Below, piece by piece: positions 15,540-23,213 of a stretch of DNA of 35,459 nucleotides. The stretch's first letter is position 1; each line of letters begins with the position of its first letter. The stretch comes from an uncultured Clostridia bacterium. Its GTDB lineage: Bacteria > Bacillota > Clostridia > Lachnospirales > Anaerotignaceae. The notes below the pieces were generated by a model. It did no database searches and was not told where the DNA came from. It saw only the letters and a list, made by a program, of their open reading frames with translations. Both the position numbers and the translations under genes were made by a program. Location: assembly GCA_945868505.1 (NCBI GenBank), contig CAMBLO010000026.1, positions 1-35,459 of the forward strand. The letters are read 5' to 3'.

Positions 15540-17621
15540 ATGAAAAGGCGAAAAACGAATAGGGGATTCCTTGCCAGAGCGGTAATGGTGTTTATTGCCT
15601 GTATGCTGATTTTTTCTGGAACTGCATACCATTTCATGCAACTTGGTATACAGAGGGAAAAGGCTCGGGCGCAATATACGGCAAAAGCTGCTACCAGAAG
15701 AGTGGAAGCGCAGATCAAAAAATATCTTGTAGTATCTGATGTACTGAAAAATTTAGTCAAAAACGGATATGAAATAAGCAGCGAAGACTTTGGAATTATG
15801 TCCGAGCTTATGATGGATAGTGAAGGTGTAATAGAAGCAATTGAATATGCTCGGGATGGGATTATCTCAGATGTATATCCATTGGAAGGAAATGAGGGAG
15901 CTATTGGCCTGAATTTGCTGGAAAATCCGGCAAGAAAAAAAGAAGCTACTCTTGCTATGATAAGCGGGCAATATACCATTGCGGGACCTTTTGAATTGGC
16001 ACAAGGAGGTATGGGGGCTCTTCTGCTCGATCCCATATATATTGCAGAAGAGAACGGAATGGAGAAATTCTGGGGCTTTTCTGTTTTAGTCTTGGACTGG
16101 GATGCTTTCCTCAAAGAAGTTCAGTTAGAAAAAATGGAGAGTTCCGGTTATCACTATCAACTCTGGCATGCAAGCCCTTCTACAGGAGAAAAAGCTATCA
16201 TAGCTCAGTGCAGAGAGTTGAATATGAATCAGGCCCTTCAAGTCGTATGTGAAGTGCCTAATGATACCTGGTATTTTGAAATTATGCCTGAAATAGGATG
16301 GGTTAATGCAAGGCAAAAGATGATAGATATTTTGTGTATTTGTGCATTATCCCTGTTAATATCCTTTGGGTATTGGCAGTATGCTGTCGGGCGATATCAG
16401 GAAAGGATTTATAAAGAGGAACTTGAGAAAGCCGTAGCTGAGGCAAAATCTGCTAATGAAGCAAAGACCTGTTTCCTGTTTAATATGAGTCATGATATCC
16501 GTACGCCAATGAATGCCATTCTTGGTTTTGCTGATATTGCAGAGAATAGCATTTCAGATCAGGAAAAAGTACAGAATAGCCTTGACAAGATAAAGATTGC
16601 GGGCAGAGGATTATTAGACCTTATCAACAGGGTTCTAAATATATCGAAAATAGAAAGCGGCACGATGAAGCCGGTGATGGAAAGCGCAGATTTATATGAT
16701 CTAAGCCGAACCATGGGGCTTCTTTTTGAGCAGTCCATGGCTGCGAAGGGGGTTCATTTTGAAATTGTAACAGAGATCCGGGAATCTCATGTGATATGTG
16801 ACATACAGCATATACGGGAAATTTGCGTAAACCTTTTGTCAAATGCGCAGAAATTTACGCCTGAAGGAGGAAACGTAACTTTTGGCATCAGGCAGAAAGA
16901 AACCGACGGAGAACACTCTTGTGAGTATGAAATACTCATCCGAGATACGGGCATTGGTATGAGTGAAGAATTTCAGAAAGTCCAGTTTGAATTGTTCGAA
17001 CGTGAGGAGTCAAAATGTGTTTCCAAAACGGAAGGCACCGGTCTTGGGCTTTCTATCGTCAAGCGGCTTGTAGATATACTTGACGGCGAGATTACATGTG
17101 CCAGTGAGAAAGGAAAAGGAACTGTATATACACTTACATTCCGGTTAGAAAAAGATGAGCATACGGCATCTTCTGAACAAGAAGCTTCTGTTATATATAA
17201 ATGGTATGCTGATGATTTTGCCGGCAAGCATGTTCTTCTTGTTGAGGATAACGAACTAAATCAGGAGATTGCACTATTTTTTCTTCAAAATATGGGATTT
17301 CGGGTGGATACTGCAGAGGATGGATTGCAGGCCGTAGAGAAAATAAAAGCTTCTGTTGCAGATACCTATGATCTGGTTCTGATGGATGTGCAGATGCCGA
17401 ATATGAACGGATATGAGGCAACGAGAGCAATACGTAATTTGGATAATAGCATACTGGCGGAAATACCAATCGTTGCCATGACTGCAAATGCATTTGAAGA
17501 AGATAAAAAAGATGCTCTGGCGGCTGGTATGAACGGACATATTGCAAAGCCTGTCGAGGTTCCAAAGCTGGTGGAGACATTAGCTGGGATACTAGATAAA
17601 AATTTACACTCTGCAGAGTGA
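15540..17621 (+). CDS. Hybrid sensor histidine kinase with CHASE-like sensor domain and receiver
   Basis: A 693-residue membrane kinase. TM1 is about 11-32; an external domain (about 35-260) contains ARDGIISDVYPLEGNEGAIG and PARKKEATLAMISGQYTIAG, which resemble CHASE ligand-binding domains; TM2 is about 263-283. The HisKA domain has phosphoacceptor His318 (NMSHDIRTPMNA); the ATPase domain shows the N box (NLLSNAQKFTPEGG) and glycine boxes RDTGIGMSEE and GTGLGLSIVKRL. A C-terminal receiver (about 560-685) has Asp616 in LVLMDVQMPNMNG. There is no Hpt domain and no separate response regulator nearby, so the output partner is unknown. GGAGG precedes the ATG. Codon use is more AT-rich than in the neighbouring operons, which may indicate transfer. 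Confidence 0.93.
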   Translation: MKRRKTNRGFLARAVMVFIACMLIFSGTAYHFMQLGIQREKARAQYTAKAATRRVEAQIKKYLVVSDVLKNLVKNGYEISSEDFGIMSELMMDSEGVIEAIEYARDGIISDVYPLEGNEGAIGLNLLENPARKKEATLAMISGQYTIAGPFELAQGGMGALLLDPIYIAEENGMEKFWGFSVLVLDWDAFLKEVQLEKMESSGYHYQLWHASPSTGEKAIIAQCRELNMNQALQVVCEVPNDTWYFEIMPEIGWVNARQKMIDILCICALSLLISFGYWQYAVGRYQERIYKEELEKAVAEAKSANEAKTCFLFNMSHDIRTPMNAILGFADIAENSISDQEKVQNSLDKIKIAGRGLLDLINRVLNISKIESGTMKPVMESADLYDLSRTMGLLFEQSMAAKGVHFEIVTEIRESHVICDIQHIREICVNLLSNAQKFTPEGGNVTFGIRQKETDGEHSCEYEILIRDTGIGMSEEFQKVQFELFEREESKCVSKTEGTGLGLSIVKRLVDILDGEITCASEKGKGTVYTLTFRLEKDEHTASSEQEASVIYKWYADDFAGKHVLLVEDNELNQEIALFFLQNMGFRVDTAEDGLQAVEKIKASVADTYDLVLMDVQMPNMNGYEATRAIRNLDNSILAEIPIVAMTANAFEEDKKDALAAGMNGHIAKPVEVPKLVETLAGILDKNLHSAE

Positions 17622-18130
17622 TTTATAAACAAAAAATAAAGAAAGAATTTATCTGTTGTAATGGGAATTACTATTTGCCATCGAAACAGATTATAGAAAA
17701 GGAAGAAAATCTTGTGGCGGTTTTTTTCGGGCTAAACCACATTACATAAAATGAAATCTGTGAAAAAATCTTTGTAAAACCATAAACTTCAAGGCCTTCT
17801 ATGATAGAATAAAAATATCAGAGAAGGCCTAAAATTATGGCAGTAAGAACAAGTGAATATACCTCCTTATGGTGTATGATTTATTGTAATAACGATTTAT
17901 AAAGTATATCTTTTTTAATATAGATTCAGTTTTGCGGTATATACGAAGTATGTCAAAACGTGTTATAATAAAAAATATTTGACACGCTGAAAGCGCTGTA
18001 TTTTGAAAAAATTTTGCAGAATAGGATAAATCAACGATGTTTATCTGCTTGAGAAAAGAAAATACCGTGACTATTTTTGGCACTCCTTTTTAGGAGAAGC
18101 GGATAAGACGATAAGTACGGGGGAAATACC
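17622..18130. other. Gap with a short open frame, an inverted repeat and the folE promoter
   Basis: About 510 bp without a convincing gene. A 21-residue open frame (17837-17902, starting MAVRTSEYTSLW) follows a 9-bp inverted repeat (AGGCCTTCT at 17792-17800, AGAAGGCCT at 17822-17830). It has no ribosome site and could be the stub of a lost gene. I see no matching riboswitch consensus before folE; a small hairpin (CTCCT/AGGAG near 18086) is the only other structure. Confidence 0.45.
17951..17984 (+). promoter_or_regulatory. Extended -10 promoter of the folate operon inside an inverted repeat
   Basis: TGTTATAAT (17961-17969) is a perfect extended -10 box. It is flanked by a 7-bp inverted repeat, TGTCAAA (17951-17957) and TTTGACA (17978-17984), which would place a dimeric regulator over the promoter. 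The start codon of folE is about 160 bp downstream, leaving a long leader. Confidence 0.45.
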
Positions 18131-18688
18131 ATGGATAAAGAAAAAATCAAAGAAGGCGTAAAAATGATACTGGAAGGAATCGGAGAAGATATCCAGCGGG
18201 AAGGACTTCTGGAAACGCCGGACAGGATCGCAAAAATGTATGAAGAGCTGGCGGCCGGTTATACGGACGATGCAGCCATACATTTGCAAAAAAGGTTTCA
18301 TGTAGATCAAAATGATATGGTCATGGAGAAGGATATTCAGTTTTATTCCTTCTGTGAACATCATATGCTGCCTTTTTACGGAACGGCTGCGGTAGCCTAT
18401 ATTCCCAATGGAGAAGTGGTGGGGCTGAGCAAAATTGCCAGAACCCTTGAAGTTTTTGCCAAGCGTTTTCAGTTGCAGGAACGCCTGACTGCACAGGTGG
18501 CAGATGCTTTCATGGAGGAGCTGAAGCCCCAGGGGGTTATGGTTTTGATCGAAGCGGAACATATGTGTATGACGATGCGCGGGATTAAAAAACCGGGGAC
18601 AAAAACAGTTACTGTGGTCACAAGAGGTGTGTTCGACGGCAATGAAAAATTGCAGAACAGCTTTTACCGTATGTTGGAGCGGAGGTAA
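18131..18688 (+). CDS. folE: GTP cyclohydrolase I
   Basis: A 185-residue FolE that converts GTP to 7,8-dihydroneopterin triphosphate, the first step of folate synthesis. The zinc ligands are in place: Cys75 and His78 ([10 protein letters not shown]) and Cys146 ([11 protein letters not shown]). [20 protein letters not shown] and the C-terminal [19 protein letters not shown] are family signatures. Length is normal for the short bacterial type. The ribosome site is a poor GGGGG, 7-8 bp before the ATG. The stop overlaps the start of the next gene by one base (TAATG), so the operon is tightly coupled. Confidence 0.96.
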   Translation: MDKEKIKEGVKMILEGIGEDIQREGLLETPDRIAKMYEELAAGYTDDAAIHLQKRFHVDQNDMVMEKDIQFYSFCEHHMLPFYGTAAVAYIPNGEVVGLSKIARTLEVFAKRFQLQERLTAQVADAFMEELKPQGVMVLIEAEHMCMTMRGIKKPGTKTVTVVTRGVFDGNEKLQNSFYRMLERR

Positions 18689-19179
18689 TGGGGCCGATGG
18701 AGAGAGTGAACCGAATCTGCAGTCATCCCCTTTGGAAGGAAAGTCTGAAAAAAATTCAGGAACTGGAGCAGGAACGCATTTTTTGCCGCCATACCATGGA
18801 GCATTTTTTGGATGTGGCGAGGATTGCCTATATTGAAACTCTGGAAAAAGATCTGCATATTTCAAAAGAGGTCATTTACGGGGCTGCCCTGCTGCATGAT
18901 ATTGGCAGACATCTGGAATATACCCAAGACATTCCCCATGAACAGGGGAGTTTTCAGATCGCAGAAGAAATTTTGAAAGAATGTGGATTTGAAAAAGAGG
19001 AACAGGAAGAAATCCTCTCAGCCATCCAAGGCCACAGAATGCAGGAAACCAGATTTGCCGATGACTTGGCGGGGATTATTTACCGTGCAGACAAGAAATC
19101 GAGAAACTGTGCGTTTTGCGCGGCGGTTCAGGAGTGTAACTGGGATAAAGAAAAGAAAAACCTTGTCATTACTGTTTAA
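18688..19179 (+). CDS. HD-domain phosphohydrolase in the folate operon
   Basis: A 163-residue protein with an HD-type metal site: His35 (CRHTMEHFLDVARIA), LLHDIGRHLEYT with the His-Asp pair at about 69-70, and later His residues in PHEQGS and GHRMQ. Such proteins hydrolyse phosphate esters of nucleotides and related molecules. It sits between folE and folP, where organisms need an enzyme to dephosphorylate dihydroneopterin triphosphate; no Nudix-type enzyme is in the operon, so it is a candidate for that step (inference). A cysteine-rich end (SRNCAFCAAVQECNW) is unusual and may bind metal. ATG 18688 overlaps the folE stop; ATG 18697 is also possible. Confidence 0.85.
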   Translation: MGPMERVNRICSHPLWKESLKKIQELEQERIFCRHTMEHFLDVARIAYIETLEKDLHISKEVIYGAALLHDIGRHLEYTQDIPHEQGSFQIAEEILKECGFEKEEQEEILSAIQGHRMQETRFADDLAGIIYRADKKSRNCAFCAAVQECNWDKEKKNLVITV

Positions 19180-19227
19180 TAATATAGAAGCAGTATGCTG
19201 TTTCGTTTGATTTTGGAGGAGAACAAT

Positions 19228-20049
19228 ATGATGAAAATTGGGAATCGCATGTTTGATGTGGAAAATGACTGTTATATCATGGGGATTTTGAATGTTACGC
19301 CGGATTCTTTTTCCGATGGCGGTCAATGGAATGATTTGGAAAAGGCAAAAAAACATGTGGTGGATATGATAGAAGAAGGGGCTTCTATTATTGACGTAGG
19401 GGGCGAATCGACACGACCTGGGCACCAGCAGATCAGCATACAAGAGGAGATTGAGCGGGTGGTGCCTGTCATTGAAATGATTAAAAAGAATTTCGACATT
19501 CCCGTTTCCATTGACAGCTATAAAAGCCCTGTGGTGGAGGAAGCGTTAAAAGCAGGTGCAGATTTGGTAAATGATATCTGGGGGCTGAAATATGACCGAA
19601 AGGTGGCAGATCTGATTGCCCGCTATCAGGTGCCCTGCTGTCTGATGCATAATCGCGAGGCTGCGGTATATGATGATTTTCTGGAGGATATGTGTCGTGA
19701 TCTGAAAGAATCTGTATCCATCGCAAAACAGGCAGGCGTTGCCGATCATCAGATCATTCTGGACCCGGGTGTCGGCTTTGGCAAGACTTACGAACATAAC
19801 CTGATGGCAATCCATCATCTGGAACGTCTGGTAGATTTGGGCTATCCGGTACTTCTGGCAACTTCAAGAAAATCTGTCATTGGTCTGACCCTTGACCTGC
19901 CTACAGATCAGAGAGTGGAAGGAACGCTGGTAACAACTGTTTTGGGCGTGCAGAAAAAGGCTGCTTTTATCCGTGTGCATGATGTAAAGGAAAATATGAG
20001 AGCCATCCGCATGACTCAGGCGATTTTGAGAGAAGGCAGAAAAGAATGA
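19228..20049 (+). CDS. folP: Dihydropteroate synthase
   Basis: A 273-residue FolP that joins p-aminobenzoate to hydroxymethyl-dihydropterin pyrophosphate; this is the sulfonamide target. Signatures are MGILNVTPDSFSDGG (about 17-31), DVGGESTRPGH, VSIDSYK, NDIWG, DPGVGFGKT and the final SRKSVIG with an RVHDVKE segment. The TIM-barrel length is normal. TTGGAGGAG lies just before ATG 19228; an in-frame ATG at 19195 lacks a ribosome site. It is separated from the HD gene by 48 bp and overlaps folB-folK by 4 bp (ATGA). Confidence 0.96.
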   Translation: MMKIGNRMFDVENDCYIMGILNVTPDSFSDGGQWNDLEKAKKHVVDMIEEGASIIDVGGESTRPGHQQISIQEEIERVVPVIEMIKKNFDIPVSIDSYKSPVVEEALKAGADLVNDIWGLKYDRKVADLIARYQVPCCLMHNREAAVYDDFLEDMCRDLKESVSIAKQAGVADHQIILDPGVGFGKTYEHNLMAIHHLERLVDLGYPVLLATSRKSVIGLTLDLPTDQRVEGTLVTTVLGVQKKAAFIRVHDVKENMRAIRMTQAILREGRKE

Positions 20050-20882
20050 AATCCACATTTTTTGATAAAATACAAATTAAAAATCTGGAGGTTTTTGCAA
20101 ACCATGGAGTATTTCCCGAGGAGACCCGACTGGGACAGAAATTTCTGATTTCCCTTGTCATGTATCTGGATACCAGAAGGGCAGGGAAAGCCGATGATCT
20201 GGAAAAATCAGTGAATTATGGAGAAATCAGCAGTTTTATGACTGCCTATATGAAAGAGCATCCCTGTAAATTGATCGAGGCTGCGGCAGAAAATCTGGCA
20301 GAGGAATTGCTGCTGCGCTATCCCCTTTTGGAGGGCATCACTTTGGAAATCAAGAAGCCATGGGCACCCGTAGGGCTGCCCCTGGAAACAGTTTCCGTAG
20401 AGATCACAAGATTCTGGCACAAGGCTTATCTGGGGCTTGGCTCCAATATGGGCGATAAGAAGGGGTATCTGGATCAGGCGGTAAAAGCTCTGGATGAAGC
20501 CAGAGGGTGCCGGGTGGAAAAGGTGTCTTCTTATCTGGTGACGGAGCCCTATGGCGGCGTGGAGCAGGATGACTTTTTGAATGCCTGCCTGATTTTAAAG
20601 ACATTTCTTCCCCCTCAGGAATTATTGGAGCGGCTGCATGAAATCGAGCAGGCTGCCCATAGAGAACGGGTGATCCGCTGGGGCCCTAGAACGTTGGATC
20701 TGGACATCCTGTTATATGATGATGAAATTTTGGAAACAGAGGATTTGGTGATTCCCCATGTAGAAATGCACCTGCGAGAATTTGTGCTGAAGCCCCTGTC
20801 TGAAATTGCACCCAACAAACGGCACCCCATATATCAAAAGACCATTGCCCAGCTGGCGGCAGAGGTATGTGGGCAGAAATAA
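20046..20882 (+). CDS. folBK: Fused dihydroneopterin aldolase / hydroxymethyl-dihydropterin pyrophosphokinase
   Basis: A 278-residue fusion of two consecutive folate enzymes. The FolB half (about 1-118) has IQIKNLEVFANHGVFPEE and the later VNYGEI and LIEAAAENLAEELL motifs. It cleaves dihydroneopterin to hydroxymethyl-dihydropterin and glycolaldehyde. The FolK half (about 125-278) begins AYLGLGSNMGDKKGYL and carries RWGPRTLDLDILLYDDE, the pyrophosphokinase signature with metal-binding aspartates. Fusion of these two is well known in Firmicutes. The start overlaps the folP stop by 4 bp, suggesting translational coupling, and a terminator follows. Confidence 0.95.
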   Translation: MKSTFFDKIQIKNLEVFANHGVFPEETRLGQKFLISLVMYLDTRRAGKADDLEKSVNYGEISSFMTAYMKEHPCKLIEAAAENLAEELLLRYPLLEGITLEIKKPWAPVGLPLETVSVEITRFWHKAYLGLGSNMGDKKGYLDQAVKALDEARGCRVEKVSSYLVTEPYGGVEQDDFLNACLILKTFLPPQELLERLHEIEQAAHRERVIRWGPRTLDLDILLYDDEILETEDLVIPHVEMHLREFVLKPLSEIAPNKRHPIYQKTIAQLAAEVCGQK

Positions 20883-20897
20883 CGATGTATCAATGAT

Positions 20898-20952
20898 AAA
20901 AGCGTTTTTGTTTGACTGCGTTGAAAAGACGTAAGAACAGGAACGCTTTTTT
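20898..20952 (+). terminator. Probable terminator of the folate operon
   Basis: AAAAGCGTT (20898-20906) pairs perfectly with AACGCTTTT (20942-20950), followed by TT. The loop of about 35 nt is long, with possible weak inner pairing. Confidence 0.5.
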
Positions 20953-20968
20953 GATTGGAAGAGAAATA

Positions 20969-21003
20969 TTGACAGATAAGTGTATTATTGCTATGATACA
21001 CTT
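20969..21003 (+). promoter_or_regulatory. Promoter with overlapping inverted-repeat operator (YtrA-type box)
   Basis: TTGACA (20969-20974), a 17-bp spacer and TATGAT (20992-20997) make a near-consensus sigma-A promoter. An 8-bp perfect inverted repeat, AAGTGTAT (20978-20985) and ATACACTT (20996-21003), covers the spacer and -10 box, and a further half site AAGTGTA lies at 21007-21013. AGTGTA/TACACT half sites with a spacer of this size are known for YtrA-type GntR regulators, so autoregulation by the next gene is likely. Confidence 0.8.
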
Positions 21004-21052
21004 AAGAAGTGTACTGCGATAGTAATACAGTTGGAGGGGAGGGGATGCAAAG

Positions 21053-21439
21053 GTGCTGGATTTTAAGAAATTGGAATTGAACCCATCGGAACCGGTATAT
21101 TTGCAGATCGTTTCCTTTGTGAAGCGGCAAATTTTCATTGGAACTGTAGAACAGGGAGAGTCCCTGCCTTCCCGCAGAGAAATGGCAGCACTTTTGAAGA
21201 TCAATCCCAATACGGTGCAGAAGGCATTTCGCCTGTTGGAAGAAGAAGGGCTTGTGGTGACGCCGCCCAATGCTGTCAGTATCCTCCATTGGGATGAGGA
21301 AATCTACGCAGTCATCCAAAAGGAGTTGACAGCGGGGCTGGTAGTGGATTTTGTGGCACAGGCGAAAGCAAATGGACTGACCTTGGATATGGTGATGGAA
21401 TTACTGAGGAATGAATGGGCAAAGGAGAATGAAAGATGA
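21053..21439 (+). CDS. GntR-family transcriptional regulator, YtrA type
   Basis: A 128-residue regulator. The winged helix-turn-helix occupies about 10-78 (PVYLQIVSFVKRQIFIGTV, SLPSRREMAALLKINPNTV, QKAFRLLEEEGLV), followed by a short all-helical tail of about 45 residues. This short tail, with no ligand-binding domain, defines the YtrA subfamily, whose members control linked ABC exporters. The start is GTG 21053 after a GGAGGGGAGGGG ribosome site. Its promoter overlaps a matching operator. It overlaps by 4 bp (ATGA) a membrane gene of which only the beginning is left, so the regulator seems to have lost its transporter. Confidence 0.92.
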   Translation: MLDFKKLELNPSEPVYLQIVSFVKRQIFIGTVEQGESLPSRREMAALLKINPNTVQKAFRLLEEEGLVVTPPNAVSILHWDEEIYAVIQKELTAGLVVDFVAQAKANGLTLDMVMELLRNEWAKENER

Positions 21440-21774
21440 AGAATGTATTGAAATTAAGCAACTATCTCTTTTCATGGATGATGAAAAAAGGCGGGAAAGG
21501 AATTTTGTGTGGATGCATCGCCTTTGGGGGTATTATATTGTTTTTAAAGGTCAAAACAAATCCTGTAATGTCTGCAAAAACAGTTCTCTGTCCCAACGGT
21601 TTTCTTCGGCAAGCCCTATATAAGGATTTCTGTCTTCCGAAAGGGCATATTCATCCCGTTCTTTTTCCAGCAAAGGGTCGCCCCTGCGAATGGCTCTGCA
21701 GAATCGTTCCAGGCAGGTATTGCGGAGATATTCCGCATCTCCAAAGCAGACCTCCTCGAATTGTTGTGCCATGA
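21436..21774 (+). pseudogene. Remnant of a YtrA-linked membrane gene (5' fragment)
   Basis: The frame starts with an ATGA overlap to the GntR gene, the usual coupling for YtrA operons. The first 45 residues look real: a basic amphipathic start (MKNVLKLSNYLFSWMMKKGG) and one membrane helix (GILCGCIAFGGIILFL), as at the start of an ABC-2 type permease. From about 21551 the frame runs antisense through the DUF6323 gene, where it becomes Cys- and Pro-rich without domain character. I read this as a truncated permease whose remainder, and the expected ATPase gene, were deleted. A complete but novel small membrane protein cannot be excluded. Confidence 0.55.
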
Positions 21775-22108
21775 AAGAAAGCAGTTCGCTGTCCGTCAGC
21801 AGGTCAAAGGATTCATTTTTATATTCGTAAAAGATATCCTGTAATTCTGTCAGTGTCTCTACATAGGTTTCTTGGGTGATGTATGCAGAATCGCAGAAGG
21901 CATCGATGAGGGCGGGTAGGATGCCTTCGCCGAATTCCAGCCGTTCCTGCTGCCGCAGAGCCGTTTTTCTTTCGGAAAGAAGGAGCTTTGCATCGGCTTC
22001 CGTCAGCATCAGCCCGAAGGCAGCAGTTTTGCTGTTGCAGTCCAATAAGCACGCCAGTTGTTTTTTTTCCTGTTCCAATTGTATCAATTCCATGAGATTT
22101 TCTTTCAA
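21551..22108 (-). CDS. DUF6323-family protein
   Basis: A 185-residue soluble protein of unknown function, mostly helical and acidic, with features such as FGLMLTEADAKLLLSERKTAL and GEGILPALIDAFCDSAYI. I recognise it as DUF6323-like mainly from this pattern and from its DUF6179-like neighbour. The start is TTG 22108 behind a GGGGGG ribosome site; an internal ATG (codon 6) is an alternative. It is 14 bp after the DUF6179 gene, an evident operon. Its 3' end overlaps the truncated membrane gene on the other strand and no terminator is visible, so the end of the operon may have been cut by the rearrangement. Confidence 0.75.
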   Translation of the reverse strand: MKENLMELIQLEQEKKQLACLLDCNSKTAAFGLMLTEADAKLLLSERKTALRQQERLEFGEGILPALIDAFCDSAYITQETYVETLTELQDIFYEYKNESFDLLTDSELLSFMAQQFEEVCFGDAEYLRNTCLERFCRAIRRGDPLLEKERDEYALSEDRNPYIGLAEENRWDRELFLQTLQDLF

Positions 22109-22122
22109 ATCGATCCCCCCTT

Positions 22123-22950
22123 TTAGACGATATCAGGCAAACAGTCCTTTTCTAACCCCAGCCAAAGCTCTGCGGCAATATCCCCGACAGCATATCCCAG
22201 ATATGCTTCCATGGCTGTATCCTTCGGGAAATATTGGGAAAGAAACCGCCGCAAAAGGGCGGTAAGCCTTTCTTGCAATGCCGCTTTCGACAGCCCGTTG
22301 AGCTTGGTTCGCAGGTTTTCATAATCCATGGGGTTGAAACGCTCTTTTTCCTCATGGAAATCCAGCAAGAGCAGGCAGAGCAGCTTTTTCAGCACATGAT
22401 AGGGCAGGTTTAAAAACAGTTCTTCCCATTGGGGATGATGCTTGGAAAGGGTAGAACGGACAAATTCTTCGGAAAAACAACGCAAGAATCTCTGCTCTGT
22501 TTCAATACATTCCAGATATGCCGTGATTCGGTCAATGCCGCAAAGCGCTTCCAAAGGACGAAGCAAAGGATAATCCAATGTCAGGATATGCTCCTGCGGG
22601 GCAAACAGAGGGTCATACCAGCGGAAAAAAGCAGGAAAGCCCTGGGCGATGGTTTCCTCATAAGCCTGATTGCCATAGGAAGAGAATCGTTCCATCAGGG
22701 CGTTGTATCGCTCCGCAGTCTGCTTTGTTTTTCTTAGCACTGCTTCATACCCAAGGGCATAGGCATCGGTGGCAGAAAGCACTGATACAGGCAGGTCTGC
22801 AGAAGGATGTTCCGCCTCCTCTATGCAATAAATCACCGCTTCCATCAATTGCTGTGCCGTTTCGTAGGAAATGGAAGTGCTTTCGTTCCGCGTGTATTTT
22901 CTGGAAAGGCTTTCTACCATGGGTAAAAGCTCCGCCAGTGTGTATTCCAT
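22123..22950 (-). CDS. DUF6179-family protein
   Basis: A 275-residue protein of unknown function, helical, without signal peptide or membrane segments. Recognisable blocks are YTLAELLPMVESLSRKYT at the start, SFGNQAYEETIAQGFPAFF-like text near the middle (here SSYGNQAYEETIAQGFPAFF) and PLLRPLEALCGIDRITAYL. DUF6179 and DUF6323 are found side by side in Firmicutes, which supports both names; the roles are not known to me. AAAGGAGGG stands before ATG 22950. It is the first gene of a two-gene operon with its own promoter. Confidence 0.75.
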   Translation of the reverse strand: MEYTLAELLPMVESLSRKYTRNESTSISYETAQQLMEAVIYCIEEAEHPSADLPVSVLSATDAYALGYEAVLRKTKQTAERYNALMERFSSYGNQAYEETIAQGFPAFFRWYDPLFAPQEHILTLDYPLLRPLEALCGIDRITAYLECIETEQRFLRCFSEEFVRSTLSKHHPQWEELFLNLPYHVLKKLLCLLLLDFHEEKERFNPMDYENLRTKLNGLSKAALQERLTALLRRFLSQYFPKDTAMEAYLGYAVGDIAAELWLGLEKDCLPDIV

Positions 22951-22980
22951 AGAATCCCTCCTTTTGCTGTTTGGAAGGTG

Positions 22981-23009
22981 ATTATACTGCGGATGGAAGG
23001 GAAGAACAA
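22981..23009 (-). promoter_or_regulatory. Promoter of the DUF6179/DUF6323 operon
   Basis: On the minus strand TTGTTC (23009-23004), a 17-bp spacer and a perfect TATAAT (22986-22981), 31 bp before the start codon. Confidence 0.55.
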
Positions 23010-23058
23010 GACTTGAAAAAATGACGATTTTGTGGTAATATAAATACAGAAAAAATCA

Positions 23059-23104
23059 AAAAAATCCGAATTTTTCATGTTTCCATGTCAGATTCGGATT
23101 TTTT
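23059..23104. terminator. Terminator-like hairpin between divergent genes
   Basis: A perfect 13-bp stem (AAAAAATCCGAAT at 23059-23071 with ATTCGGATTTTTT at 23092-23104) with an inner CATG/CATG hairpin in the loop. T runs flank it on both strands. It lies between the divergent DUF6179 and esterase genes, so no annotated gene ends here. Confidence 0.75.
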
Positions 23105-23131
23105 CTTTCCTTTTGCAGAAATGGCCTTTCC

Positions 23132-23160
23132 TTGCCATTTGCAGATGCTTGTGCTATATT
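23132..23160 (+). promoter_or_regulatory. Promoter of the esterase/ATP-grasp operon
   Basis: TTGCCA (23132-23137), a 17-bp spacer and TATATT (23155-23160), about 40-50 bp before the start codon. Confidence 0.65.
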
Positions 23161-23213
23161 AGAAAATAAATTCTTTTCTGGAAAAGGGAAAAGAACAGAT
23201 GGGAGAGATCAAA

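Noticed and set aside
17985..18130. Tetrahydrofolate riboswitch before folE
   Set aside because: The leader lacks the conserved junction sequences I know for that riboswitch; only one short hairpin is visible.
18116..18140. A leader peptide or alternative start before folE
   Set aside because: No in-frame start with a better ribosome site is present; the ATG at 18131 matches the usual FolE length.
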